A stretch of 64,000 nucleotides of DNA. It comes from Prunella strophiata (taxonomy: Eukaryota > Chordata > Aves > Passeriformes > Prunellidae). Shown in pieces: positions 38,221-51,700 of the stretch. The notes beneath the pieces are model-generated. The model ran no database searches and had not been told where the DNA came from. It was given only the letters and a program-made list of their open reading frames with translations. Position numbers and translations under genes: made by a program. Numbering within the stretch: the stretch's first letter is position 1; each line of letters begins with the position of its first letter. The DNA lies in NCBI GenBank assembly GCA_036583965.1, contig JAZBQD010000030.1:53693551-53757550 (forward strand), read 5' to 3'.

Positions 38221-41200
38221 CATTCTGGTACAGGAGTATAAATGTTTTCACTTTTCAGTGCATTTCTGTTTAATCGAGTATTCTTACTTATTTGATGGAC
38301 CTGAGGTTTTGCTTTCATGAACATGCAGCCTGTAATAAAGGTCTCTCTCAGCAGATGCTGAAGGGGTTAAGCCTATGACAAACATCACTAAAAATACCAG
38401 CCAGGATCTGGAATTTTTTGCTGTTGCTTTCCTCAAACTTTTCCATCCCTCTTAGAGAAAAGCAGCTGCCTTTGGGATTCACTCCCAAATCAAGCTGGCT
38501 TTGTAAGCACTTCCATTATTGATTTTCATTGCACAATTAATCATAATTTTCAATGCTTCAAAAAGGCTTAGACATTCACACGAATAAAAATAAAGCATCA
38601 GCATTTAGGCTAAATAGGAGAAAAAACCACGAGGGCAATCAATCCACGTGCCTCAGGGTACAGTCTGATCACCAGATGGACTTAGAAGGAAATGTCCCCC
38701 CACAGAGTAGTAAAGCATAATTAGGTGTATGATGAGGATTTTACACCTTCTTGTAAATCATCTACCCTAGCTAGAAATCATCTGTTCTAGCCTTAGAAAG
38801 GGGACAGCAAGCAGTATGGCTGACTGCTGTGCTCTTGCAGAGAAAAGGATGTTTCTATTTCCTCCAGAACTGGGACTGAACCAAAACCTCAACCTGACAT
38901 CATTTGTCCTTCTAAGTGCAGCTTAATTCTGTTATGAGCCTAATCCCAAACTTCAGGTCTTGGTGTCCACTGCTGCCTAAATGAGCAGCAGCTTTGATCT
39001 GGCTTCTGCTTGGAAAGTAGAACTCTTGGAAAATAGGTCTCTGTCAGCTGGCTGCAAAAAGCACAGGTCCTACAGCAAGTACCAGTGATTGCTGCTTTCA
39101 GCTTGATGGGGAAATGGATCCTGGTGCCTCCAATCCCACAAACCCATATGCTGGGTTCCTCAGAATCAGTTCTCTGTCTTCTCCAGCTTCTGGCAGCCTC
39201 CTCCACCATATGAAGAACAGACTTGCCTAGAATTGGGGAGCATTTTCCTTCAGGCTGCTCAGCCACTTAAGCCCAGTGCTTTTCAGGCAAGCAGACAAGG
39301 CAAGCAGCAGAGAGTAGCACCACTGAATGCCTAACTCTCATTGCCTGCTGTGTTGTGGGCCACTTTGGAGCTAAAATTTATCCACAAACCTAAGAAGCTC
39401 TTCATTAAGCAGGACATGAATCAGAAGAGCACTGTGTACTGGTAAGGTGGCATCTGTGGACTTCAAACAGCTTAATGTGAGAAAACTGAATTAGGGCCAA
39501 GCTCACATCATAATGCTCTCAATTTTTTTTATAATTGTCAATCAGTGCTCAGTGGTGGTTCTCTTCTGCCACCAGGAAAAATGTGTTATTCCCCTATCAA
39601 TTCCTTTGCTGCTCTGAAAGGAACACACAGCTCTTAGTTCTCACCAAGCAAAAATGACTATATTTATAAAGGACTGTTTTTCATTGCATCTTATTTACTT
39701 TTTGTGCCCTGATAACTTTTCAAAGTGCTTTATGGGAAATGTAATTTGTTCCCAGACTGGAAACTACTATTACTATTCCAGATCATGATAAATTGTCCAA
39801 AGCTGAGAAAGGCTGGAATTCACACAGGCCACCTGCTCACAGGTTTGAAATTTGTGAAAAGAGCAGAAAGCTACATAAACAATCACACCCAGACACACTG
39901 AACTCCCTCAGGACAGGCACTCAGTGCATTTGTTAAGAATCTAAGGAAATACAGCAATGAATATCTGTAAATGCATAAATCACAGAGAGGAGCCCCACAC
40001 ATCCACTCTGGAAATCTCCTAGCAGGTGCTTCACATGTGTGGTGCTGCTTTGATTCGTGCAGGCAGAAAAGCAATGTGAAAAAGAAAAGCAAAACACCCT
40101 GCATGTCTGAGAGGTGGTGGACAAGACTTAGGAGCATCAACCTTGCCATGCCTTCTCCTTAAGACTGTGTTTGCTCAGGTGTCACAGAAACCATCCTGTG
40201 GTTAGGTAATGCGCCAGTGAAAGGCTCAATCAGCCACAGGGAAAAAAGAGATTCCTGAGGAGGGATGCAGGCCCTGCCCACCAGTCCTACATGCCACTGC
40301 TTGCTGCACTGTCAAATCACAATTTGCATTAGTGGCCTCAGTGTCCCATAAAGCTTCTCAGACCTACCTGGGGTGATGCTGTCTGTGCATTGATCAGATC
40401 TTGCATACCAGCCAAATGCCTCTAGAAAATTTCCAAATTTGTAGAAACTTCCCAAATTTGTGGTTGGAGCCAGATTCTAGAGCAGTGATGGTTATCTCTG
40501 CAGTGTGGATCTGCTTGCACAGACTGATGGTGGTGGGGACCACACCAGCTGAGAGGGGTGAATTAAAGAGGGCAGGACCTTTGCTCTATGGGGTTTCTCT
40601 TTACCATCATCCTCAAACAGGCCCTGGCACCTTTCAAACAGGTCCCAGCATTCTCCAAAAGCCCAAAGGAAGGATCCACTCTTCTAATCTCTGCCAGATG
40701 CCGTGCAAGAAATGTGAGCAAGTGCAAGGAGTGCAAAGAAGAAAGAAAATTCTGTTGATCCAGCCAGAGACAGGCAGAGCACAGCACCACCCCAGGGCTA
40801 ATTGCATGCTGGGTGTGTGCACACATAACCTTTGTACACAGAGAGGGAGACAGGTGTGCATCCATTCACGTGCACCTTGGCCAAGTGTGCTCTCCTGTAG
40901 GTGGCACTTGGACACCTTCCTCAAGAGCTCAGAAGTTCTGCTTGGATTGCTCCTGGGACTCTCTTTGATATCTTTTGTTTACCAAAATAAAACTTGCCTT
41001 GCAAGTACTCCTTGCTAACACACTGGCAAATAAGTCAACATGTACTGGCAAAAAAGAAAACATGAGTCACTTGGACAAGGTGTTGTTTGGGTGGTAGCTT
41101 ATAAACAGACCTTCAGGAAGCAGAGCTCATGAAGAAAGTGTTTAAACAGTACAGACACCTCCACACTTACCCCAAACTGTGCTTCACTATATCACCTTTC

Positions 41201-44200
41201 TCTCTGCTAACCCCGGAGAGCTGACTAGCAAAGAGAGTAAAATAAAAGATTTAATAAATAAAATAGGTTGGCACAACAGAGTCCTCAAAAATGCCAAGGA
41301 AACATGTATTTTCAGCCTCTGCTCATACCTCTCAGCCATGACTGAAACATACTGCTGAGGTGTGTTTCCTCCCAGGTTAATCCATCATTTTCTAGCACAA
41401 GTAGCATCTGATTTTTATATTTGAGACTGACGTGAGGGAGAAATGCCAGAACAACAGAAATTTAGACATAGTCCAGATTTTCCCCTCCTGGTGGTTTCAC
41501 GGGCTGCAAAATTGTTTCCTGAATGAAATAACACAGGTTGGTGACATTGGCCATGTATGCAAATGATCACAGTGTCCTACAAAGATTAATTGGTTCATGA
41601 ATAAAGATGAGGAGCTGAGGTGTGCAGGGAGAAATCATTTATCAATTATATGCCTTGGAAAACTGAAAGATGATGCAGCCTTTACGGCTGAATGGGTTTG
41701 AAAGGGGGACTTGTAAATTGAGTTCTAATTCTGTTCTGCCACATTCATAATAAAGAGCTGTACACTAATTGCATCCTTGTGTGGCTCATGAGCAACAGCA
41801 CTCAGCTGCATTGCACAGTGAGCAACAGAGATCAGAGTTTAGTTAGATTTTAGTCATCTCCTGCCTCATGTGGGAAGGATGCTCACTGGTTACCTTTGGC
41901 CTCATCAGTAGTGATAATGCACCAAAAAAAATGGCAAGAGCCTATCAGCAATTTTCATGAGATTATTTTGCATTTGAATCTGAATTGAAAGAACCAGTAA
42001 GGACAGCAGAGACTCACTTGGCTTTTATGTTCTGCTTCAGTCACATGGATGCATCAGCACGATTACCCATCCCTGGAGGGACTTCCTGATTAACTGGAAA
42101 CAAGAGAATTCTGGAGGATCAAAACCATAACAGACTATGCTAATCCCAAACAAGGAAAAGGATCTGAGGGATGTGGTTGCTGATAACAGCTGACCTCTGC
42201 TCCTCCTGCCCCTTGTGAGTGCTTATTAACAGGTTTACTGTTACAAACACCCAGCACCAGCCTAGCACGGGCTTTAGCACACACTGAAATACAGACTCAG
42301 ATCTGAGAATCTTGATGAGACTTGTTATTTAAAATCCTGCTGCTGGATACTGTGCAAGCCCCAGGTTCAAAGAGGACAGTCACACTTAGGTCACAGCTGA
42401 GTATAAAGGAAATCTCCTGACACTTGAGTTGCTGAAAACCAGGGGTTACACTTGCAAGTCACTGGAGATTACTCAGTGGCACTGCTGCAACTGTTTGAGA
42501 CCATCTGGCTGCAGCAGTTCAAGAAGTTTCTCCTTTGACTTGTTTTATCTGACAGCTTTCCAGGGTCTGGCTCTCTTTCACCAAAAAGAGCAGCCTGCAG
42601 GTGCCCAGCATGATGACCAGGCACAGCCCAGCATCCCAGCATGTGCTGAGGGATCATGAGCAATGATAGAAACCCTGACTTAGCAGGGACATGGGTGCTG
42701 CTCTCTTCTGCTGCCACCATTTTGGGCACTGACATCTTAAAGCACCCCACAAAGATGTGCCAGAGCCTGGTCTGGCTGAGGGACAGCACCCAGTCCCTGT
42801 CCAGGGGACACTGGTGTTACCACACTGTGAATGTGCAGAGGGAGAGGAGAGACAGCATTCAGCCAAATGACTGAAGACATCTCTTTAGAACCACCTTTAA
42901 AGTGGGACTATATTTTTAAAAACAATATAATAATGGCATCAACTATATATATTACCAGTCCTAATTCCCAGATGCATATTTTTCAACAAAGAAATCAAGA
43001 GAATACTTTGTTAATTATCTGCTCTGAAAACCAAGACCTGCTCATCCCTCTTTAAATGAAAGCCTGTTCATCTCCCAAAGCTACCCTAAAAGTTAACACA
43101 ACTGAAATTGTCCCCCATTAGTACAAGGCCTCTGGTCATATTTGCTATGGCAACACTTGTAAGTATCAGGTCAGCACAGACCATGGACTACCCAGTGGAG
43201 AAGGAATAATTAATCCAAGTGCAGCAAAATCTTTGAACTCTGACAGAATTTTTGACCAAGCAGCTCTCCACCTGGGAACACTGAGTGAGCAGAAATGAAA
43301 AGGGTTGCTGGAAATTATCAGTTTTGATGAATTTCCCAATTAGAGAAAAATAAATTTGTTCAAGAAAGGAGGATTTAAATCTTCTCAAATTCAAATAAAA
43401 CCTCACCTTGCAACAGTTTCAAAATTCAGTCTTATTTCCTCCAGGTTTTAAAAACAATCTGTAGAAATGCAAGCTAATTTTCAATAAAATAATTAAAATG
43501 CTTTAGAAAAAAATCAAGTGACAGTTAAAATTCTCAAAATTAAATGTTTTTATTAACTCAATTGTTTTTACAGTTGCCCTTCACAGTGTTTTTTAAGACT
43601 GCATTTTTCTTCCCAGATAATCTGGGAAGTACTTCCCAGGTTCTCAGAAGTCCTTGAAGGTTATTAAAAGATTTGCTGCTGCAGGTAGAGTTTCCTCAAA
43701 CACCCCTTTTTTTTCTTTTTCTTGTATGAAATATTTCCTTTCTATTCCAGAAACCAAAAAGCAAGTAGAAAATCAGCATCATGTGAACAGTCTCTTTGCA
43801 ATAAACTGGAGAATCTCCTGGAAAAGCAGCCAACACTAAAAAAAGTCTTACAACTACTGTTTGTCTAAAACTCTTTTCTTGGGTAGCCAGTAGAACATGT
43901 TCCCTTTTCCCACTTAATTAACACCCTAAGACATGTAGAGATATGATCCTTTCCTTTCCTTCAACAAGAGAAACCCAACTCCACCAGCATTTCAATCTCT
44001 TCTGTTAAACCTAGCTCAGCAAATCAAATTTTTCTTCATATCTGTGCATGAAACATTTCCACATGAAATAGTGTCTGGATGAGCAACCTTTGTCTCCTGT
44101 ATTTTATTTTTATTTGACAGTTTCCTTTTGCCTGTGTGAGGAAAGAGCATCTGAACCACTGGTTTAAAAATCAACCCATCTGGCAGAGTGCTGCCCACTG

Positions 44201-45572
44201 CCCTTGCTGGGAATGGCCTCTGTACCTTATCAGAACTTCCTGTTTGTTTGAACAACATCTAGAAAAGATAAAATAAGAACTAAAAAGTCTAGGTAAGGCA
44301 TCAGTGGTTTCCCTTCCCATGAGCCTTTCTTTGCCTTTCCTTTTGGTGTCTGGCTTGTGCTCAACTCCAGTTTGGGGATTTTCAGTGTTGGTATATTTCC
44401 ACAGAGACATTAACCCCAGCATACCCACTGGGGAGCATGATTCACCTCTGTTGACTTCAGCCACCTAAAACTCAGCTGTCTGGCTTCTTAGGACAGGGCT
44501 GCCCTTCTGAAACAATCAAAACAAAACAAAAAAAAAGCCCCAGGGCTGTGTTTGACTTCCAAAGGCCTGGCTGCCTGCTTGGGTGGAGAATTGGCTCTGA
44601 TCCAGACCACTCCAGAGCTGTTCTAGAGATGTTCATGGATGCAATCTAGTCTGCACTACCTAACCTTAGCTCCAGGGCTTGTTCCCAGGCATTTTTTACC
44701 TGGGGTATAGCTGTAATCCCAAGTTACACCTAGAGCATCAAATAATTTAGTTCCCCCATTCACATCCAGGTCTTGGCTCCCCGGTGTTCCCATTACATAC
44801 ATATTGATTTACTCCTCAGTCCTCTTCTGGAATGAATTCCTCTGGAAGAGGACTTAAATGAGGATAATAAGCTATGTCTTAGTCAAGTTTGGATTTTTTT
44901 GTTCAAGCATGGAACAGAGATGAAGATCATCTGTTCTGGAGATACCAAATTCACACACCTTTTCAGCATGTCCTGTATGGATTCCTGTGGATAGAGATAC
45001 GAGAAGCAAATCTTGGGGGCATGCAAAAATTAATAATAATGAGATGAAGAGTCACTTGTACTTTTTCTTGAAAAGTAACCCTTGTGACATCCATAAGGAA
45101 AAATACATGGATGTCAAAGCACCACAAAAACATCTCTCCCTTGCTCCTTGTTTTCTCTGCTAGCAAATGCCAGGAAAAGAGGGTTTCCTGTTCAGAATTC
45201 TTCTGTTTGGATTTAACCTCATGCCCACTGCTTTGAACCAGATTCATGCTTGGCTGTGATGCCTTATAAGAGAGAGGTGTATGCACAGCATGCTGCTGGA
45301 TCTCCACAAATATTAGAGGATTACAAAAGCTTTGTGCTTGCTGTTCTTTCTTATGTCTGTGGTTCGTAGCTGCAATAAAATAAAAGACTGAAATGACAAA
45401 GTGATTTGTCAATATGAAAATGTTCAAAATGTATTTTATCCTCTCGTACATGGATGACATCAATATGAGCAGCACCTCCCAGGGAGCTCTGTCATATTGA
45501 CTCAGCCACCAGGAGCTTGGGGTTGAAGTGAGAAGCAATATTAAATTTTAACTACTCTTTAAATAACATTTT

Positions 45573-45585
45573 TAAAATCAATAAT
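45573..45585 (-). promoter_or_regulatory. ONECUT/HNF6-like site upstream of CPB2
   Basis: The minus strand reads ATTATTGATTTTA, which fits the ONECUT1 (HNF6) consensus DHWATTGAYTWWD. It lies about 55 bp upstream of the first CPB2 ATG in AT-rich sequence without a CpG island, as might be expected of a liver-type promoter. Whether it lies in the promoter or the 5'UTR depends on an unknown start site. Confidence 0.35.
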
Positions 45586-45638
45586 GTGGGTCCTGAACCC
45601 TCAGTTTTCCTATTGCATTTGGCTTTGTTGTGAATGCC

Positions 45639-45715
45639 ATGAAGATGAAGTTTTACCTGTTCTTTTTTACCTTTTTTATCTTGGTTCCAGAGAAGCATGC
45701 TTTCATTATTCCAAG
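45639..45715 (+). CDS. CPB2: CPB2 exon 1: signal peptide
   Basis: [20 protein letters not shown], a short basic start followed by a hydrophobic core typical of a signal peptide, then AFIIP and a phase-2 exit at gtaaaa. Its 26-residue span matches the human signal exon. Two in-frame ATGs (45639 and 45645) are possible; both have a purine at -3. No other upstream exon fits the phase. Confidence 0.85.
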
Positions 45716-48700
45716 GTAAAAATCTACTGGTGCTGCTGGGTGTTCTACTGTGTGGTGGGTAAGACAGGGAAAGAATTGATGCAAAATAATTCTGAGTTGC
45801 ATGAGAAAACATTTGTCAAAGGCTGACATATATTTATTGCCCTTGTAATTGGATACGTGGTTCAATTTAACATAAAGATGGTGGGGGAAATGAAATTATT
45901 TTAAGTCTTCTTTGCATCCATAAATCCTATGTTTTTAATCATATTAAGACTACTCTTTTTGGTCTAAGTGCAAATCAATTCTGTTCATTCAGTACTTTTG
46001 AATGCCAATAAAGGGCATTTTGAAACTTAATGGAAAAAAATAATTTGTTTCATTTGCCTTAAAACAAGATCTTAAATGAATTACGTCTTGAGGTAGAAAG
46101 AGAAACCATTTCAGAAAGTGCTAACAATCTGTTTTCTTTCCAAAGCAGCTTTTATGATGGTTTTCCCAGGCATAAATCATTTTTGAATAACCATTTGGTA
46201 TTTGCACAATGTTTCAGAAGCAGCTTTATTATTACCTATTGATAAACTTCAGAAATGCCCTGAAACCAAATGCTTTCTTAAAACATGAGAACATATGTCA
46301 GAGATGAAGACAGGCAAAGTGCTTTTATTTTCTGCATGTACCACTAGTTTAAAAACCTGAAATGTTTTAATAAGTAGAACTAAAAGGATAAGGTCCTCAT
46401 GTGGTGATTTTAAGCAAAGCTGAACAACCTAGGATTAAATACAACCTGCTCCCAGAACTAAAATATCTAAACAAATAAAATGTAAATTATTTCTCCTATC
46501 CCCTCTGTGATTTTGCACCACTCTGCAGACCCGTGAGAGGAGAACACCATTGAGTTCATGCCTTAAAAAGAGGATTTTTCCTCTCCCTTTGTGTTGCAAT
46601 CATATTTTGTTGGGGATTGCTATGGAGGTGGGATGGTTAAAGTAGGGGGAAACAAATGTTGTTTTGGGTGAATCAGTGGAACAATATTGCTCTGTGCTAC
46701 TTGAAGATTTATTTATTTCATGTTTAAATAGAACACTGAATATCTGACTCTTAAAGAAGAATATGGTGCTTTCCCTCTGGAAAGCAGGAGCCTAATCCCT
46801 TCAGCCCCAGTTACGAAAATGGCTAAAATAATGACATTCATCTGACCAGATGGATTTTTACACAGCTTTGTGTAGGAGCAAGTCCCCTTCACCTTTCTGT
46901 GCAGCTAGTGGGGAAAAATAAGTGTATTTAGAAGGCAATTCATTTCAGGTTAGCACACACATCTAAATTAGCTCAGGTTAACCCAACCCCTAAAGTGCCT
47001 GTTTCTTTATTAAGACAGTGCCCAGCACAGATGAAGATATCAAACCCATCTAAGATTAACTGAAATGTAACTTACTCACTTACAGGGTAAGATCTGAGTA
47101 TGGCAGCTGGACTTCTAACAAGAGGTAAAAGGAAAAGGAAAAAGATATGGGAAACAGGGACAGAGCCCAGTGGGACTCTGGCAGAGCACTGGAAGAAGGG
47201 AATGAGAAGGCTCTTTTCAAGGACAAACTGGAAGTAATCAGGGAACAGGGCATGAGACCAGAAAGAAAAGAGGTGTGTTTGAGATGAGCAGGTCCAGCTG
47301 TACAGGGGCAAGCAGGCAGGGTGAGGAAGCTGGGGGTAGAGGGCTGATTCTGAGCTTGGTATAAGGGTAATAATTAAAGCTTCTGCTTGGGTGTTTTCTA
47401 CAAAGAATGGGAAAGAAGACAGATGAAAGGGGGTGCAATGCCAAATCAAAGCAGGGGAACTGAGAAGGGCAAGAACCACAGTTTTGGCTGTTAATACTCA
47501 CCACACTGAAGTGCAGGGGCAGAATTTTGATTAGCTTATTCAGTGTATTCAGGTCTTATCACAAGAGCTAGGGAGGAATCGTAACACCTGTTCAGTACTT
47601 GCCACACTCTGATGAAATATTTGTCCAACAAAAGGTGGGGTACAAATACACATCAGCTTCCCCATGATGGTGCTCTCAGGCTGTGGGACTTGAGCAATGA
47701 AACCAGATGCAGCAGGCCTTTTCTTGGCTGCTGTGTGAAAAGACTCCCTCAGCTATGAGAAGACATTAATTTTTAATGTAGACTCAAACACGCGCTTCAG
47801 AGTGCACTAAAAAAATAGGCAAACTGCCCACCTTGCCTATCCTTGATTGTTTTTTGATGTTCTGTCAAATGATGGTGGAGGCAAAAATAGAGTTGGCATG
47901 TTTTTGGTTCTGCATGAGAAACATCAGTGATTGCTTGGAGCCTGGCTAAAAGTAAAGATGAATCACCTGGTTGCCAGATGCTGTCAGGTTTCTGCTTGAA
48001 ATCAGTCACAGCAACAAGCTGTGACAGTCATGTTATGCTGCTTGAAAGCCCCAGTTCTGAGAGCTCTGCCTGTTTTCTTTTCAGGACAGTCTTTGCAGAC
48101 AGGGACTTTGATCATGCCTGGTTTATAGAGTGCCACCAGTTGCACATGATTAGATGGCTGAGAGCCACCCCAGCCCAGGAAATGGAAAGAGGGGTCTGAT
48201 ATTACCCTGAGTCTCCTTCTTCTACAGACAAAAATGATTTTAATTATCTATCCAATGCAATTTTTAACTACATGACTTGCAGGACACTGATGATCAGGAC
48301 TCAATGCAGAGTGCTGTTTCTTTCCAGAAAGTGAGTTTCACTTCTGTCACCAACAGTAGCATCAGGCATGGAGTAGCTGGGAAGCACCATACAGCATGTC
48401 CAGACCACAGTTTTCAAATAGAAGGGGAATATAAGTTACTGGGCAAAGATGGGGAGGACAGTGGTGCAGAGCATCTGAAACAATACCAGCAGAGGGACAC
48501 AAATGAGGAGACCAGAAAAACTTGACTGAAGTAGGAATGCACATCTACAAAACATCATGTATGGCTTTTGCCAAGCCTGTGAGGGCTTTTGGCAGACTGG
48601 GAGGGCTGATGTCTCTGCTGAATGGTGACTGAAAAGTTCAGGGGACAATAGGAAAGCCATCTTCCTGTTCTCAGCTATTTTTCAATTGCTTCTGCTGCAC

Positions 48701-51700
48701 TGTGGATTAGCTGGGGTTGGTGGCTGTGGTGTTGGTGCAATTGCAGGAACAATCTCAGGGTTCAGCAGTAAATATTGGCTACCAAAGCCCTGCTCTCTCT
48801 CTTTCATGGATTTTACTGATTGGTAGATGCAGGGGCTGGAAGCAGATTCAGCATCTTCACTATTGGATTGTCTTTAGGTTCATGACACCCAAGCCAGGGA
48901 AGATGGGAGAGGCCAAGCCTGCTTCTTCCCTTTTGCATGAACTGGAACTGCTCCAAGAAGCTGTGCTTTACCTAAATACCTTTTTTTTCAGGGATGAAGT
49001 TTTGTGGGCTCTCCCACAAACCGATGAACAAGTTGAAGCTCTTCAGGATTTACTGAACACCACTGAGGTAAACAGATCATTCTGTCTCTCTGAACTCTAG
49101 GCCAAATTTTCCCCCCAAGTGCCCTAATAGTGCTTCTCTCTCACAAGAAAGATCTAGCCCACTTCCATTCATTTGTTCTAATACATCAGGAAATGCTTGG
49201 TTTTAATTTCTCACTGCCTTCTGATTTACATGTTTTTACATGTGTTTACATAACATTTCAGTAATTAATTTTAGCAGAGCTCATATTTCTTCAATTGATT
49301 TTGTGTATTAAGGTACTGCAAAACTGGGAAAACACCAACACACAGTAAGTAGAAATACATTTTGCTAGGGAACCTCAGCACTTTTGACCAGTGTGATCTT
49401 GACCTATCATCGTTGAAGATCAGAACTGGATTTTTGTGGTATTTTTTTAAAGGTAGCATCTAGAAGCATAAAAATATCTAGCATAAAAATATCTTAAATA
49501 ATCTTTTTGTATTATTATTACTTCTATCTTTCATTAGATAAAGGAGTATTTGATTAAATTGAGACATCTCTTTTCTCACCCAATCACATCCTTCCAGTTT
49601 GAAGTCAACACTGCAACAAAGGTGTCACCATTCCCTCAATCAACACAATTTACAGGATGATTGAGGATGGGTTTCATATGACTGAGAACTTTCAAAGGTG
49701 TCTAGTGCCCAGTCTTTCTCTGTCTTTCTTGACTCCTATTCATTTTACACCCACCCCAAAATCCTTCTGCTGTTCCTATTAGCATCTTTTAAGTCCTTCC
49801 CTTAAGTTCTCAGAAACATTTTGATAGCCTTCCTTGCTCTTTCCCACCTTCACAAGTTAAGTCACATACACTCCTCTTTTCCTGTACCAGTATAAACCTG
49901 CGCTCCTCCATCTTTTATTTACTACTGTGATTCTTCACTTTCTTGTACACAGGAGCCCCAAGAAGTCAGGAAGAACTGCAGCACATTCTATGCAGAGAGA
50001 GCTTGTGGTATTTTCTTCCAAGTCATTTATGGGAATGTGCAAACGAAATATTTTTCATGGGTTCTAAACCTGACAATTTGTTTTCCATTACTACAAACTG
50101 GGGAAGGTATATGAAAAAACCAGAATAGGAATGGCAATGGGAAAGGAAAAGGAAAAGGAAAAGGAAAAGGAAAAGGAAAAGGAAAAGGAAAAGGAAAAGG
50201 AAAAGGAAAAGGAAAAGGAAAAGGAAAAGGAAAAGGAAAAGGAAAAGGAAAAGAAAGCGTAGACACAAACAGTACCTTCCAACCAATTTTAATGGTTACC
50301 ATTTATTGTTCAAACAATATTCCTTGTGCAACTGAACCATGAAGGAAAAAAATAAACCCTATTGTCTGGTGACTTCATGCTGTATGATGCCCTAAAAATG
50401 CATCCAAGAATTATGCTGACTTTTTCACACTCTAAATTTATGTCTAAGTTACTGCTGTCACCCCCAGATCTTTTTGTATTATTGGTTCTGAAGTTTCCAT
50501 GTCTTTTATTGAATATGCTGGCTTCTGATTTTATTATTGTAAAATATTTAATTTTACCAAGAACAATCTAATTTTCTTACTTTTCTCCAATTTCTAATCT
50601 CTGTATTGCTTCTTCAACTTGACTTATATTCAAACCCCTTCTGGCACTTATTTCCTCCCTGATCAAAGTCATCAGAGAATACAATAACTACAAAGACTGG
50701 TCTGATCTTCATTAATTCTCCAAATACCCTCAGGAAAAATAACTCTCAGCAGACTTGAAAACATGTAACATAATAACCAGCTAAATATATCTATTATACT
50801 AGAAATACTATCTCAGAAAAGGTTATGTTCTTGTCTTAGTTCTTGATTTATGAATTTCTGTGCAGAAGTCATTATAAACCTTTCTTAAATACACACATTT
50901 CACTTCCAGAAGTAGCAGAATGCTACACATCACAAGGAACATTAAACTGCTTGTTAAGAGGGGGTCTCTTAAATTGAAAATGTATGCTTTGATTATTTTC
51001 AATATGCTTATTAAATGTTAGTAAGAATATTTTTTCTTTCCTCAGTAAAAAAATATAAAATGTTTTTGGAAACTTCGTAGGTCACTCTCTGGCAACCTGT
51101 TGTGGTTGAAAACATCCAGAAGAACAGAGAAGTCCATTTCTTTGTCAGGGCATCCAGTACAAATAGCATAAAAGCTCAGTTAAGGCGACTGACCTGTCCA
51201 ACACAAGTATGTATTTTTTATTTGTTGTCATGAATGATTCTGTAAAGTTGTTTGTCATTTATTTAACAGGAGGTTGTGCTCTTCCTTTGTTATTCAGAGT
51301 CTTGATTGGTGATGTTCAAGAAATTATTGAAAAACAGACTGTCAATGACACAGTCAATGTTCGCGGATCTTCCTCATACTATGAAAACTACCATTCAATG
51401 AAAGAAGTAAGCTGTTTTTGTTGTGAACATCTGTAGATGCAAAGGGTGAAATTTATCTCATGGTTGGGAACAGATATAAAGGGAAAGAAATCATCAGCAG
51501 TTAATAATTACCACTGTATTGCACAACAGTTGAATTTATTGTAATGCTTTCATAGAGATAGAAAGAAGCACCAGACAAAATCTCTCATACATGTATTGCC
51601 TCAAACTGTCATTCAAAGGCAGTAAATAGAGAAGCAAAATGAAGTCAGAAAACAAACGTAAATATTTAAAATGTGAAATCAATAACAATTTGAACAAATA

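Larger units (their letters stand above)
36566..45633. other. Intergenic region between LCP1 and CPB2
   Basis: I recognise no gene here. Most of it is unique, AT-rich and CpG-poor, except for the CpG-rich patch near 37.87-38.22 kb. A perfect octamer ATGCAAAT lies at 41557-41564 amid homeodomain-like AT motifs. The longest open frames (40401-41018 plus, 44963-45538 minus) resemble no family I know and look like chance. Confidence 0.6.

Noticed and set aside
40401..41018. 205-codon plus-strand open frame
   Set aside because: No similarity to any family I know, no codon-usage or domain signal, and it contains an AATAAA; probably chance in non-coding DNA.
44963..45538. 191-codon minus-strand open frame upstream of CPB2
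   Set aside because: No recognisable domain, AT-driven composition and no splice or promoter support.
50023..50302. Minus-strand frames of repeating FL, FP or FS
   Set aside because: They are translations of the GGAAAA array.
51261..51297. Alternative acceptor atttaacag upstream of CPB2 exon 4
   Set aside because: Using it adds sequence unlike the family and reaches a stop within the exon.
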